A stretch of 64,000 nt of DNA from Pseudoalteromonas luteoviolacea H33-S (GTDB lineage Bacteria; Pseudomonadota; Gammaproteobacteria; Enterobacterales; Alteromonadaceae): contig NZ_AUXY01000052.1 in assembly GCF_001625695.1 (NCBI RefSeq), positions 25,100 through 89,099 of the forward strand. Reading direction: 5' to 3'. Every line of letters starts with the position of its first letter. Position 1 is the stretch's first letter. Below are positions 18,184-27,000 of the stretch, piece after piece. The translations under genes and the position numbers were made by a program. The notes beneath the pieces were generated by a model. It was given only the letters and a program-made list of their open reading frames with translations. It was not told the origin of the DNA and ran no database searches.

Positions 18184-18549
18184 TTACGTTTTGTTAGAGT
18201 AATAGTTGCCGGGTTGATAGTCGGTAATAAAAGAAATGATATCTTTGTTGTCTTTTTTAAATGCTAAGTTTTCTTTTATTAAGTCTTCTTTATTAATCGT
18301 ATTACCCATCTGTCCGGGTTTTAGTCCAAGTTGTTTGCCTAATTGCTCCATTTCCTTTTGCATTTTAGGTAAAATTTCAGTCTGTACCTGAACGACAGCT
18401 TGTGAATATCGCTCTCTTTGTTCAGGCGTATCAGCTGTTTTTGCAAGCTGTTGGAACTCCTGTATATCTCTTTTCGCACCTTGTACGTCACCAACCCTGC
18501 CGTTGTAGCCAAAATAGATATCCATTAAACCGCCAGTAATTAGCTGCAT
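18184..18549 (-). CDS. Conserved hypothetical protein, tandem copy A2
   Basis: A 121-residue paralogue of the gene just downstream (A1), with the same start (GGLMDIYFGYNGRVGDVQG) and end (ITDYQPGNYYSNKT). AAGGA lies 7 bases before the ATG at 18549. The two copies repeat with a period of 437 bp, and DNA identity is highest in the 3' half, which points to a fairly recent tandem duplication. The middle section has diverged (VVQVQTEILP versus ASQLKNDILP). A2 is transcribed first, so both copies could come from one promoter in the AT-rich region upstream. No function can be assigned. Confidence 0.75.
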   Translation of the reverse strand: MQLITGGLMDIYFGYNGRVGDVQGAKRDIQEFQQLAKTADTPEQRERYSQAVVQVQTEILPKMQKEMEQLGKQLGLKPGQMGNTINKEDLIKENLAFKKDNKDIISFITDYQPGNYYSNKT

Positions 18550-18952
18550 TAAGTAGTCCTTTTTAAGATATAAAAATAATTGATATAAATTGCAGCAATA
18601 AATTTGCCAGTTTTATTTTTTGGTTGTTCAAGGTTGATTTTTTAAGAGGTGGTTTTTTGTTTTGTGACTGTTGCTTTTAAGTTGTGTTATATATGATTTT
18701 TTTTATTAAATTAAGCTGTTGGTTTTTTGATTTTATTTTGGTTTTCAGGATTGTGATTTTTTAAGTTTTTGTGTTTTATATTTTTTTAATGATTATTGTT
18801 TAATTAACGGTGATTTTTTAAGTCGTAGTAAGAATAAAAATATTTATAAACTGTGTGTTAACCATTGGCAAATAAGTATGTTTTATATACATTTTGATGT
18901 GAGAAAAGTGTTTCTCGGGTGTGAGTGGTGCATTAAAAAAGGATGTTTAAAA
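18550..18952 (+). other. Extremely AT-rich intergenic region between divergent orphan gene pairs
   Basis: About 400 bp with long T-runs on the plus strand and very little G or C. It separates the divergent pairs A (minus) and B (plus) and must hold both promoters. No open reading frame with a ribosome binding site, tRNA or clear hairpin was seen. Such composition suits an H-NS-type silenced promoter region and suggests acquired DNA. Confidence 0.6.
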
Positions 18953-19351
18953 ATGAAAAAAAGATATTTAATGGCAATTGCTGCCAGTGTTCTATCGTTT
19001 AACAGCTTTGCAAGCTCAGTCTCTTGTTATGTTGATACAATGGCTTATGACCAACCTCGTCAAGGCAATTGTTGGGGTGGCGAGCACTATCCAGGTTTTG
19101 CGCCAGCAGTTGTGTTTAAAGTAAACGCGTCCAAGCCAGTATCAAGAGTTGACTGGGTATTCAGTGGCCAATATAGCAATGTAAGAGGTGGCACATGTAC
19201 TTCTACTAGTTGTATCGTCAACGTACACGGTGGCGAAGGTGAAGTAACTGGCTGTGTAAATAGAATCTATTATAAAGACTACACATGGGCCAATGTAAAT
19301 TGGTGTGCTACGGCAACGTACTACTACAGTGATGGTGGTGTTCATTATTAA
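18953..19351 (+). CDS. Secreted cysteine-rich protein, tandem copy B1
   Basis: A 132-residue exported protein. The signal peptide MKKRYLMAIAASVLSFNSFA precedes a mature part of about 112 residues with six cysteines (in VSCYVD, GNCWGGEH, GGTCTSTSC, VTGCVN and NWCATA), enough for three disulfides, and many aromatic residues (YYKDYTW, TYYYSDGG). The ATG at 18953 has AAGGA upstream; a longer reading from 18878 would bury the signal peptide. It is a duplicate of B2, 470 bp downstream. No family recognised; small secreted disulfide-rich proteins include inhibitors, adhesins and toxins. Confidence 0.78.
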   Translation: MKKRYLMAIAASVLSFNSFASSVSCYVDTMAYDQPRQGNCWGGEHYPGFAPAVVFKVNASKPVSRVDWVFSGQYSNVRGGTCTSTSCIVNVHGGEGEVTGCVNRIYYKDYTWANVNWCATATYYYSDGGVHY

Positions 19352-19358
19352 CCTTCCC

Positions 19359-19386
19359 AGGTCCTAGCGCATAGCTGCTAGGGCCT
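19359..19386 (+). other. Intercistronic hairpin between tandem copies B1 and B2
   Basis: A 10-bp stem with one G-U pair (19359-19368 with 19377-19386, around GCATAGCT) directly after the B1 stop. It has no U-tract, so it is more likely an mRNA-stabilising or attenuating hairpin than a full terminator. Confidence 0.55.
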
Positions 19387-19422
19387 ATCTATATATAAAA
19401 TAAACAAAAAGGAAATTTAAAT

Positions 19423-19821
19423 ATGAAAAAACGATACTTATTGGCAATTGCAGCCAGTGCTCTATCATTTAATAGCTTCGCTAGTTCAGTTTCTTGTTAT
19501 GTTGATACAATGGCATTCGATGAGTACCGCGAAGGCAGTTGTTGGGGAGGGGAGCACTACCCAGGTTTTAGTCCCAATGTTGCATTTAAAGTTAATGCAG
19601 ATAAGCCTGTTTCGAAAGTTGATTGGGTGTTCTCAGGTCGATATAGCAATGTAAGAGGTGGTACATGCAGCTCTACAACATGTTTAGTTGATGTCTACCA
19701 AGGTGAAGGTGAGGTTACAGCTTGCGTAAATAGAATTTACTATAAAGACTACACATGGAAAAAAGTAAACTGGTGTGCAAACGCTTTTTATTATTACACT
19801 GATGGTGGCATACCACATTAA
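19423..19821 (+). CDS. Secreted cysteine-rich protein, tandem copy B2
   Basis: A 132-residue paralogue of B1 with the same signal peptide (MKKRYLLAIAASALSFNSFA), all six cysteines conserved, and the same motifs (CWGGEHYPGF, VDWVFSGRYSNVRGGTC, CVNRIYYKDYTWKKVNWC). Differences are mostly conservative and scattered, for example DEYREGS for DQPRQGN, which suggests selection on the fold. AAGGAAA precedes the ATG. B1 and B2 are probably transcribed together, and a terminator follows B2. No function is assigned. Confidence 0.78.
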   Translation: MKKRYLLAIAASALSFNSFASSVSCYVDTMAFDEYREGSCWGGEHYPGFSPNVAFKVNADKPVSKVDWVFSGRYSNVRGGTCSSTTCLVDVYQGEGEVTACVNRIYYKDYTWKKVNWCANAFYYYTDGGIPH

Positions 19822-19828
19822 TTGCTTA

Positions 19829-19867
19829 AGAGCCCTTGTAAGATGATATGAGGGCTCGTTTGTTTTA
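19829..19867 (+). terminator. Terminator after tandem copy B2
   Basis: GAGCCCT (19830-19836) pairs with AGGGCTC (19851-19857), followed by GTTTGTTTT. It lies between two convergent genes and may act for both. Confidence 0.7.
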
Positions 19868-20209
19868 CTTTTGAGTCATTGCAATGAGAGCATTACTTTT
19901 ACTTAACGCCTGAGAAACTGTATCACTAGCGCCTCTTTTTTCTATTACAAGCATATACTCTGTACCATACTTTTTACCTGCCTCAATGGCTTTCAAAATA
20001 GGCCCGAGCAAATAAGTATGTGAATCGTAAACCCAAATGGACTCCATGTGATTACCTGTACGTGTGCTTTTGTATTGTATTTCAAACTTTCCATACTTGG
20101 AGGCTATACCTGTGACAATACCACAGCATGTAAACACGGTAGCGTGTGTTGTAAATGTACCACTCATAGTGCATAAATCCACCAGAATATTTACAGCACT
20201 AGTTTTCAT
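19865..20209 (-). CDS. Hypothetical protein of unknown function
   Basis: A 114-residue protein starting MKTSAVNILVDLCTMSGTFT with AAGGA 6 bases before the ATG. There is a Cys pair (FTCCGIVTG), a central beta-like stretch (GKFEIQYKST), and a C-terminal helix region (LGPILKAIEAGKKYG, then LVIEKRGASDTVSQALSKS). No signal peptide or transmembrane helix is evident. It is convergent with B2. I do not recognise a family. It belongs to the same orphan-rich stretch as the A and B pairs. Confidence 0.65.
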   Translation of the reverse strand: MKTSAVNILVDLCTMSGTFTTHATVFTCCGIVTGIASKYGKFEIQYKSTRTGNHMESIWVYDSHTYLLGPILKAIEAGKKYGTEYMLVIEKRGASDTVSQALSKSNALIAMTQK

Positions 20210-20319
20210 GTTTTTTCCTTAAACTTAATGGAAAGCAAGATGGTTGATAAAAAGGTTAGCCTGTAAGTATGAATGACTTATGTACGTTTGTTTTTCTTTT
20301 GCTTTCATTTTGTTTACAC

Positions 20320-20853
20320 TTATTGTTGTTGCTGGTGGTGCCCAAGGAACTTGTAATAGTAACTGGTACTATGTAACTGGTTTTGGTTATCAGATACATA
20401 AAAGGGGATCTGGCCAACCTTAGTGTAGCCAATGGCTTGATAGAATAACTCTGCCTCATCTCCACTTTGGGTATCTAAAACCAATAATGTGCGTCTATTT
20501 TCCAATGCGCTTTGCTCTACGTGGCGCATTAATATTGTGGCGTAGCCACTTCGCTGTGCATCTGGGTGAACCAATAGCTTTTCGACTTCAGCTCTATGTT
20601 GACCATTTTCTTTCATACACAATGAAAGCTGCACCGTCGCAACTACGGCGTCCCCTTGATAGAGTATATAAAGCTTACGTTCTTTAGCAGCGATGGCTTT
20701 TGCTACCGAGTGCCAATATTGCTGTAGCAGGTCGGGATTGGCAGGCTTATAAAAGCCTAGAGAGGCGTCGTCTTCAATACAGGTAGAGAGTAGTTCGCAT
20801 AGCTGATTATGGGTATTTAACCCTAAGGTTTCGAATTGTTTGATTTTCAGCAT
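20320..20853 (-). CDS. GNAT family N-acetyltransferase
   Basis: A 177-residue acetyl-CoA-dependent acyltransferase. The GNAT core is visible as VEKLLVHPDAQRSGYATILM (motif A with the QRSGYA pyrophosphate-binding loop) and ENRRTLLVLDTQSGDEAELF (motif B). The ATG at 20853 is supported by AGGGA 7 bases upstream; the open frame extends further upstream but only through the preceding gene. Its start lies 1 bp after the stop of an HTH gene (TAA-A-ATG), so the two are translationally coupled. The substrate is unknown; small molecules, antibiotics or proteins are all possible for this family. Confidence 0.82.
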   Translation of the reverse strand: MLKIKQFETLGLNTHNQLCELLSTCIEDDASLGFYKPANPDLLQQYWHSVAKAIAAKERKLYILYQGDAVVATVQLSLCMKENGQHRAEVEKLLVHPDAQRSGYATILMRHVEQSALENRRTLLVLDTQSGDEAELFYQAIGYTKVGQIPFYVSDNQNQLHSTSYYYKFLGHHQQQQ

Positions 20854-20854
20854 T

Positions 20855-21112
20855 TTAGCATCCCTTTTTGAGCTGTTCGATATTAGCCTCAAGGCAGGCA
20901 AGTTGCTGTAACAACTTTTCTCTTTGTTTGTGGAGCTTATTAAGCTGCTGCGCATGGGAGGTATTGTGTGCACGTACTGCACGATACAATGCTTGTTTTG
21001 ATATTTGATAAGTCTCGGCTATGTCGCTAATACTTAATCCATGCTGACTCACCATATAAACGGCTTGCACCAGCCTTGGTGTGTTATTTAACAAGTTGGG
21101 TTCCATCATTGA
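20855..21112 (-). CDS. Small helix-turn-helix protein
   Basis: An 85-residue putative DNA-binding protein. A Hin/transposase-like helix-turn-helix covers LSISDIAETYQISKQALYRA, followed by a leucine/glutamine-rich helix (LNKLHKQREKLLQQLACLEA) that could form a coiled coil for dimerisation. Two ATGs at 21112 and 21109 are both possible starts. It precedes the GNAT gene with a 1-bp gap and probably regulates that operon. It lacks any catalytic domain, so it is not an intact resolvase or transposase, although an origin as a fragment of one is possible. Confidence 0.7.
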   Translation of the reverse strand, partial: SMMEPNLLNNTPRLVQAVYMVSQHGLSISDIAETYQISKQALYRAVRAHNTSHAQQLNKLHKQREKLLQQLACLEANIEQLKKGC

Positions 21113-21278
21113 CTCTAATGTTATATTAAACTTTAGAATAAGAAAGAAGGGTGCCAATTAATTAAGTTGTTTAATTTCATGGTTTTAGGTTTAAATTACA
21201 CGTATCAAATGCGCTAAGATAGGGCTGTATTTATGAAATTGCACCATTTTAAGGCACATATGAATAATGGGGTAAAGT

Positions 21279-21303
21279 AAAAGGCATTAAAAAAATGCCT
21301 TTT
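21279..21303 (-). terminator. Terminator overlapping the end of lnt
   Basis: A perfect 10-bp stem AAAAGGCATT / AATGCCTTTT (21279-21288 with 21294-21303) with a 5-base loop. It includes the last codons and stop of lnt, so it ends the miaB-to-lnt transcription unit. Confidence 0.7.
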
Positions 21304-22864
21304 CCATTTTAGATGATAAGTAGCTTTTACTATTGGTAACCAACACCAATAGCAATAAGATACCGACTAAGATCCAAACGGGAGTATGACCATGCTGACT
21401 AAAAAAACTATGGCCGGATATCAGTTTTAAATCTGTACTGAGAGTGCCACTGGTGAATTGCGCAATGGTTACCTGTTGGTTTGAAATAGGGTCATATACA
21501 CCACTAATGCCGTTATTGGTGACTCTCACCATCGGTCTTTGCAGCTCCAATGCACGCATTCTGGCGATTTGCATATGCTGATGTGGGCCATGTGAGTCGC
21601 CAAACCACGCATCATTACTCACGGTAAATAAAATGTCAGATGAGGCCGTATAGTTTCCTCTGACCAATTCGCTGAAAGCGATTTCGTAGCAAATTGCTGG
21701 CAATACATGAATGCCATTAGCAAGCAGGTTATTTTGCACCGCATCCCCGCGAGAAAATGACGACATGGGTAAATCAAATAGCGGCGCTAGGGGTCTGAGC
21801 AGGTCTTCAAAGGGCACAAACTCACCGATTGGTAACAACTGGTGCTTCTGATAGCGGTTTCTGTGCAAGTACTGATATTGCCCTTCGGTGTCATCTTGAT
21901 GCTTTTTACCAAGCACTATCAGGGTATTGTATACATTGCGCGTGTCGAATTGGTAATCAGGGATCCCCGTGATCAAGGCAGTATTGTTAAAGGCGGCGGC
22001 TTTGTCTAAATTGACGAGGTAATCAAACGCATAATCTTCAATTTCTGGGATTGCGGCCTCTGGCCAAACAACCAAATCGACATCAGCCCAGTTTGGTCTG
22101 GTCATATCTTGATATTTAGACATGGTAGGCCAAAACTGTTCGGGCTCCCAACGTAGGCTTTGTTCTATGTTCCCTTGTACAAGTAAGGTTTTTAATTGCT
22201 TACCACTGTAATTGTTATCTGTGTTTTGCATCGACAACAAATAAGCGATACAAACAGGCACCATAGTGACGATGGCAGCTTTATATTGCTTGAAATTGAT
22301 CAGCCAGTAGAGCGCATAGGCGATGATGATACACAATACGGTTAAGCCAAATTCACCTACCCAAGGTGCCAGTGTATTAAGCGGTGAGTCTGTGAGGGTA
22401 TAACCAAAACTGAGCCATGGAAAACCTGTTAAGAGTGTGCCTCTTAAATATTCAGTGATAGCAAACCCACTAATTAAGAGGGCAAATCGCTGCCAAGGGT
22501 GTTTACTGTAGCGGGTAGCAAACGCAAATGCCAAAGCTGGATAAAGCGCTAAGTATGCACATAACATGGCCATTGCCATGAGCGACAGCACAATGGGTAG
22601 TCCACCGAACTGTGCAATAGACACATGCACCCAGCTAATACCCAGTGCAAACCAACCAAAGCCAAATAAAAAGCCGTATTTAGCAGCTTGCTTGGGGGAG
22701 GGTTGATCTGTCACATAAAAGGCAATGGCAAGGCAAACAAATGTCAGTGGCCAAAAGCTAAAGGGGGCGTATGCAAAAGTCAGTGCACAGCCTGCAATCA
22801 GTGCAAGCCATGCGTTTTTATCTTTTGCAAAAGAAAGGAGGTTATTCAGTGGTATCTTCAACAT
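21287..22864 (-). CDS. lnt: Apolipoprotein N-acyltransferase
   Basis: Adds the third acyl chain to the N-terminal cysteine of lipoproteins in the inner membrane. The 525-residue protein has about six N-terminal transmembrane helices, a nitrilase-like periplasmic domain and one C-terminal helix (PVWILVGILLLLVLV). The catalytic triad expected from E. coli is visible as Glu in VVWPEAAIPE, Lys in the QKHQLLPIGEFVPFE region and Cys in LPAICYEIAF. Its start overlaps the end of corC by 23 bp. It completes the ybeZ-ybeY-corC-lnt operon found in most gammaproteobacteria. Confidence 0.95.
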   Translation of the reverse strand: MLKIPLNNLLSFAKDKNAWLALIAGCALTFAYAPFSFWPLTFVCLAIAFYVTDQPSPKQAAKYGFLFGFGWFALGISWVHVSIAQFGGLPIVLSLMAMAMLCAYLALYPALAFAFATRYSKHPWQRFALLISGFAITEYLRGTLLTGFPWLSFGYTLTDSPLNTLAPWVGEFGLTVLCIIIAYALYWLINFKQYKAAIVTMVPVCIAYLLSMQNTDNNYSGKQLKTLLVQGNIEQSLRWEPEQFWPTMSKYQDMTRPNWADVDLVVWPEAAIPEIEDYAFDYLVNLDKAAAFNNTALITGIPDYQFDTRNVYNTLIVLGKKHQDDTEGQYQYLHRNRYQKHQLLPIGEFVPFEDLLRPLAPLFDLPMSSFSRGDAVQNNLLANGIHVLPAICYEIAFSELVRGNYTASSDILFTVSNDAWFGDSHGPHQHMQIARMRALELQRPMVRVTNNGISGVYDPISNQQVTIAQFTSGTLSTDLKLISGHSFFSQHGHTPVWILVGILLLLVLVTNSKSYLSSKMEKAFF

Positions 22865-23720
22865 GCTCTGTTTTTGGAACAGTGACCTGAAGCTGTAATA
22901 TACGGCGATTATCTGAGTTAGTTATTTTGAATTGCAGCGGTCCAACATCAATGGTTTCTCCTTTGCTTGGCATATGACCAAACGCATGTAGGATGATGCC
23001 ACCAATAGTGTCAGCTTCTTGTGTATCAAAGTCTGTCTTAAAGAACTCATTAAACTCTTCAAGCGGCGTTAATGCTTGAACATTAAACACGTGCTTTGAC
23101 AGCTGGCGAATATCTTGTTGCTCGTCTTCATCATCATGTTCATCCTCAATTTCACCTACAATGGTTTCAAGGATATCTTCGATAGTGACAAGACCCGAAA
23201 CGCCGCCATATTCATCAATAACAATCGCCATATGGTAGCGTTTTTGTCTAAACTCGTTGAGTAAAGTGTCTACACGTTTACTTTCTGGTACTACAATAGC
23301 CGGACGCAAATACTCTTTAATCGCAGGTAGTGCACCATTTTGCTGCACTATCAGGGGTAAGAGATCTTTTGCAAGCAAAATACCTTCTACGTGGTCTTTG
23401 TCCTCGCAAACGACAGGAAAGCGAGAGTGACTAGACTCTACCATAGCAGGAAGTTGAGATTCCAAGTCTTGCTCAACATCTAGCGTTATCATCTGAGAGC
23501 GAGGGATCATGATATCGCGAACTTTAAGTTCAGAGACGCTCAGTACGCCTTCCATCATGTCTTTTGTCTCAGGGTCGATAAGTGCTCGTTCTTGAGCGTC
23601 AGCAATGACTTCTACCAACTCTTCTTTATTTTGGGGTTCCCCTTGCAGCATCTGAGTGATGCGTCCAAGCCAGTTTCTGCTAGAAGAACCCTGGCTACTT
23701 TGCGAGTTATCGTCGCTCAT
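22842..23720 (-). CDS. corC: CorC/YbeX family transporter-associated CBS protein
   Basis: A cytoplasmic protein linked to magnesium and cobalt homeostasis, 292 residues. It has two CBS domains ([20 protein letters not shown] and [20 protein letters not shown], then [17 protein letters not shown]) and a C-terminal CorC_HlyC domain ([20 protein letters not shown]). It lacks the membrane domain of its CNNM-like relatives. It lies between ybeY and lnt and overlaps lnt. Recent work on the family links it to magnesium efflux and ribosome function; the exact role here is inferred. Confidence 0.93.
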   Translation of the reverse strand: MSDDNSQSSQGSSSRNWLGRITQMLQGEPQNKEELVEVIADAQERALIDPETKDMMEGVLSVSELKVRDIMIPRSQMITLDVEQDLESQLPAMVESSHSRFPVVCEDKDHVEGILLAKDLLPLIVQQNGALPAIKEYLRPAIVVPESKRVDTLLNEFRQKRYHMAIVIDEYGGVSGLVTIEDILETIVGEIEDEHDDEDEQQDIRQLSKHVFNVQALTPLEEFNEFFKTDFDTQEADTIGGIILHAFGHMPSKGETIDVGPLQFKITNSDNRRILQLQVTVPKTEHVEDTTE

Positions 23721-23738
23721 TGTAGTTCTTTACTCCAC

Positions 23739-24200
23739 TTAGTTAATATCATCACGATATGGGTCTGCAATGCCCAGATCGGCTAAAAATTCTTTTTCTA
23801 GACTTTCCATTTCCATGGCGTCTTGTTCATTTATATGGTCAAAGCCCAACAAATGCAAGCACCCATGTATGACCATATGTGCAAAATGATCGTGGAAAGT
23901 TTTTTCTTGTTCCTGAGCCTCACGAAAAACCACCTGAGGACAGATAATTAAGTCACCGACTAAAGGCAATTCAATGCCTGGCGGTGCTTCAAAGGGAAAA
24001 GACAACACATTAGTTGGTTTGTCTTTTCCACGGTATTGACTGTTAAGCTCTTGGCTCTCCGCCTCGTCAGCAATGCGAATTGTCACTTCGGCGTATTCTC
24101 TATACGGCAAAAGTGCTTTTTCGGCCCAACTTTGAAATTGCTGTTCATTGGGTAAATTGTCAAACTCACAGGCGAGCTGTAAATCTACATCGACACTCAT
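23739..24200 (-). CDS. ybeY: Endoribonuclease YbeY (16S rRNA maturation)
   Basis: A zinc metalloprotein needed for 16S rRNA 3' end maturation and ribosome quality control. The 153-residue protein carries the family motif [15 protein letters not shown], whose three histidines bind zinc, and [20 protein letters not shown] earlier. The start ATG overlaps the stop of ybeZ by 4 bp (ATGA type). It is followed 18 bp later by corC. Confidence 0.95.
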   Translation of the reverse strand: MSVDVDLQLACEFDNLPNEQQFQSWAEKALLPYREYAEVTIRIADEAESQELNSQYRGKDKPTNVLSFPFEAPPGIELPLVGDLIICPQVVFREAQEQEKTFHDHFAHMVIHGCLHLLGFDHINEQDAMEMESLEKEFLADLGIADPYRDDIN

Positions 24201-25246
24201 GATTCTGGGCCTTGTTGTTCAGCAGCTTGCTGTTTCGCTTTTTGCTTAGCGACTTTTTCTTGACGCTCTTGCTCTTCTTTAGCTTCATAGGCTTCCACAA
24301 TTCGTGCCACAACTGGGTGACGAACGACATCGTGGGATTTAAAGAAGTTAAATGAAATCTCATCGACATTGCTGAGTACTTCAATGGCATGACGAAGGCC
24401 AGAACGCGCGCCCCTAGGTAAGTCGACCTGTGTAATATCACCGGTGATCACGGCTTTTGAATTAAAACCAATACGCGTTAGGAACATTTTCATCTGTTCT
24501 GTGGTGGTGTTTTGGCTTTCATCTAAAATGATAAAGGCATCGTTCAAAGTTCTACCACGCATGTATGCCAGCGGTGCTACTTCTATGACATTTTTTTCAA
24601 TTAAGCGTTCAACTTTTTCAAAGCCAAGCATCTCAAATAGCGCGTCATACAAAGGACGTAAGTATGGATCGATTTTTTGCGTTAAATCACCTGGTAAAAA
24701 TCCCAGTTTTTCGCCGGCTTCAACCGCTGGACGCGTCAGTAGAATACGTCTGATCTCCTGCCTTTCAAGCGCATCAACCGCAGCAGCAACGGCAAGGTAC
24801 GTTTTACCTGTGCCTGCAGGACCAATACCAAAGCTGATGTCGTGAGTTAAGATATTTGCCACATATTGGCTTTGATTTGGGTTACGCGGTTTGACAACAC
24901 CACGGCGAGTTTTAATGAAAACTTCTTTTTCCCATACATTCGGGGCATCTTGTTCTAGGCAATTTGCTTCGGTGATGGCGAGGTGGACATTGTCTGGCTC
25001 TATGTCTTTGGCTTTGCCTTTCACTGGCTGAGTATCAACATACAGAGACTTTATAATATCAACAGCTGCTTTTGCTGTAACTTGATTACCCGTGACTTTA
25101 AACCAGTTATCTCTGTGTGCGACTTCGACACCTAGACGGCGTTCTATTTGTTTTAGATTATCGTCAAAAGGGCCACAAAGAGAAGAGAGACGGTTGTTGT
25201 CGGCAGGTTCTAGATAAAACTCAATATTTTTTACTTGATTGCTCAA
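24197..25246 (-). CDS. ybeZ: PhoH-like ATPase YbeZ
   Basis: A 349-residue cytoplasmic P-loop ATPase that works with YbeY, probably as an RNA-associated factor. Walker A is [12 protein letters not shown], Walker B lies in [12 protein letters not shown], and the sequence [16 protein letters not shown] is typical of PhoH proteins. The C-terminus is a charged Lys/Glu/Gln tail that is probably unstructured. It stands between miaB (54 bp upstream, with a hairpin in the gap) and ybeY, with which it overlaps by 4 bp. Confidence 0.94.
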   Translation of the reverse strand: MSNQVKNIEFYLEPADNNRLSSLCGPFDDNLKQIERRLGVEVAHRDNWFKVTGNQVTAKAAVDIIKSLYVDTQPVKGKAKDIEPDNVHLAITEANCLEQDAPNVWEKEVFIKTRRGVVKPRNPNQSQYVANILTHDISFGIGPAGTGKTYLAVAAAVDALERQEIRRILLTRPAVEAGEKLGFLPGDLTQKIDPYLRPLYDALFEMLGFEKVERLIEKNVIEVAPLAYMRGRTLNDAFIILDESQNTTTEQMKMFLTRIGFNSKAVITGDITQVDLPRGARSGLRHAIEVLSNVDEISFNFFKSHDVVRHPVVARIVEAYEAKEEQERQEKVAKQKAKQQAAEQQGPES

Positions 25247-25266
25247 AATGACTTCCTAAGATTGAT

Positions 25267-25289
25267 TGCGCCAGCAAAGTGCTGGCGCA
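25267..25289 (-). other. Hairpin between miaB and ybeZ
   Basis: A perfect 10-bp inverted repeat (25267-25276 with 25280-25289) with a 3-base loop and no U-tract. It probably protects miaB mRNA or tunes expression of ybeZ rather than ending transcription. Confidence 0.55.
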
Positions 25290-25300
25290 AAACAAGTGTT

Positions 25301-26734
25301 TTATGGTGTAAAAGTTGCAACACCAATCTCATTGGCTTCTGGTTCTGACGGTACACGACTAAGGATATCTGATGGTGCAACATCACGTCGCAAGTCCATT
25401 TCAGCCTCAGTTCGGATCAGCTCACCACGTAATGAGTTTGGTAGCGCCTCAGTAATACGCACGTCAACGAACTGACCGATCACTGAGTGTGGACCTTCAA
25501 AGTTCACTACACGGTTATTCTCGGTACGTCCACGTAGTTCCATTGGGTTCTTTTTCGAAGGACCTTCAACAAGGATACGCTGTTCAGTATCAAACATTTT
25601 ACGGCTGATATCTTGTGCCATTTGGTTGATGCGGTTTTGTAATAGATACAAGCGCTCTTTCTTCTCTTGCTCTGGTACATCATCCGGTAAGTCTGCCGCT
25701 GGAGTACCTGGGCGGGCTGAGTAGATGAAGCTGAAGCTCATATCAAAGCCAATCGCGTTGATAAGGTTCATCGTTTCTTCAAAGTCTGCTTTGCTTTCGC
25801 CCGGGAAACCAATGATGAAGTCTGAGCTCATGCTTAGGTTTGGACGGATCTTGCGTAGCTTACGGATAGTAGATTTGTATTCAAGTGCAGTATGGCCGCG
25901 CTTCATCAAGTTAAGTACACGGTCTGAACCACTTTGTACTGGCAAGTGCAGGTGATCAACAAGCTCAGGTACGTCTGCGTAGGCTTCGATGATGTCAGGC
26001 GTAAACTCAACAGGGTGTGATGTGGTATAACGAATACGGTCAATACCATCAATCGCAGCCACATAACGCAGTAGATCAGAGAAGTAGCACACTTCACCAT
26101 CGTGCATTTCACCACGATAAGCGTTTACGTTTTGACCCAGTAAGTTCACCTCACGCACGCCTTGCTCTGCAAGCTGCGCAACTTCTAAAATAACATCGTC
26201 TAGCGGACGGCTTACTTCCTCACCACGCGTATAAGGCACAACGCAGAAAGTACAATATTTAGAACAGCCTTCCATAATTGATACGAACGCCGTAGGGCCT
26301 TCCGCTTTTGGCTCTGGTAGACGGTCAAACTTTTCAATCTCAGGGAAAGAGATATCGACCACTGAGCCTTCTTTGCTTTGCACTTGCTTGATCATTTCTG
26401 GTAGACGGTGCAGTGTTTGCGGACCGAATACGATATCAACAAATGGTGCACGTTGACGGATTGTGTCACCTTCTTGTGAGGCTACACAGCCACCTACGCC
26501 GATAACCAAATCAGGGTTATCTTCTTTTAATAATTTCCAGCGACCCAATTGGTGGAATACTTTCTCTTGTGCCTTCTCACGAATTGAACACGTATTGAGT
26601 AGGATCACATCCGCCTGTTCAGCTTCTTCTGTCAGCTGATAGCCGTTAGTGGCATCAAGCAGATCCGCCATTTTCTGGGAGTCATACTCGTTCATTTGAC
26701 AGCCCCAGGTTTTGATATGCAATTTTTTACCCAT
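25301..26734 (-). CDS. miaB: tRNA-2-methylthio-N6-dimethylallyladenosine synthase
   Basis: Radical-SAM methylthiotransferase that converts i6A37 to ms2i6A37 in tRNAs reading UNN codons. The 477-residue protein has an N-terminal UPF0004 domain with three cluster cysteines ([33 protein letters not shown]), a radical-SAM motif ([17 protein letters not shown], CxxxCxxC) and a C-terminal TRAM domain ([20 protein letters not shown]). It diverges from ubiF, as in E. coli. Its position just upstream of ybeZ-ybeY-corC-lnt is also conserved. Confidence 0.96.
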   Translation of the reverse strand: MGKKLHIKTWGCQMNEYDSQKMADLLDATNGYQLTEEAEQADVILLNTCSIREKAQEKVFHQLGRWKLLKEDNPDLVIGVGGCVASQEGDTIRQRAPFVDIVFGPQTLHRLPEMIKQVQSKEGSVVDISFPEIEKFDRLPEPKAEGPTAFVSIMEGCSKYCTFCVVPYTRGEEVSRPLDDVILEVAQLAEQGVREVNLLGQNVNAYRGEMHDGEVCYFSDLLRYVAAIDGIDRIRYTTSHPVEFTPDIIEAYADVPELVDHLHLPVQSGSDRVLNLMKRGHTALEYKSTIRKLRKIRPNLSMSSDFIIGFPGESKADFEETMNLINAIGFDMSFSFIYSARPGTPAADLPDDVPEQEKKERLYLLQNRINQMAQDISRKMFDTEQRILVEGPSKKNPMELRGRTENNRVVNFEGPHSVIGQFVDVRITEALPNSLRGELIRTEAEMDLRRDVAPSDILSRVPSEPEANEIGVATFTP

Positions 26735-27000
26735 TGAAATAAAGCCTCGTTTTCAATTCGATGATCAGCACAACGCCTTACCAGTTATTAAAAATACCCC
26801 AAGAACTGGCAAACACTTACTAAAATAGCTTAAAAAGAGGCGTATTTTATCTGACCTATAGTCACTAGCCAAGTATAGATTTCATCTTTCAAAATGGGGA
26901 TCAAGGAGGGTTGTAATTATTCGGCTACAATCATGCAAAGAGATCTTTTTTTCACGAATTAAGATACAATGTAATTACACCAGCTAATTTAGGCAAATTT

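Noticed and set aside
20855..21112. Remnant of a transposase or resolvase
   Set aside because: Only a helix-turn-helix is present; there are no catalytic residues, inverted repeats or target duplications, so a mobile element cannot be supported.
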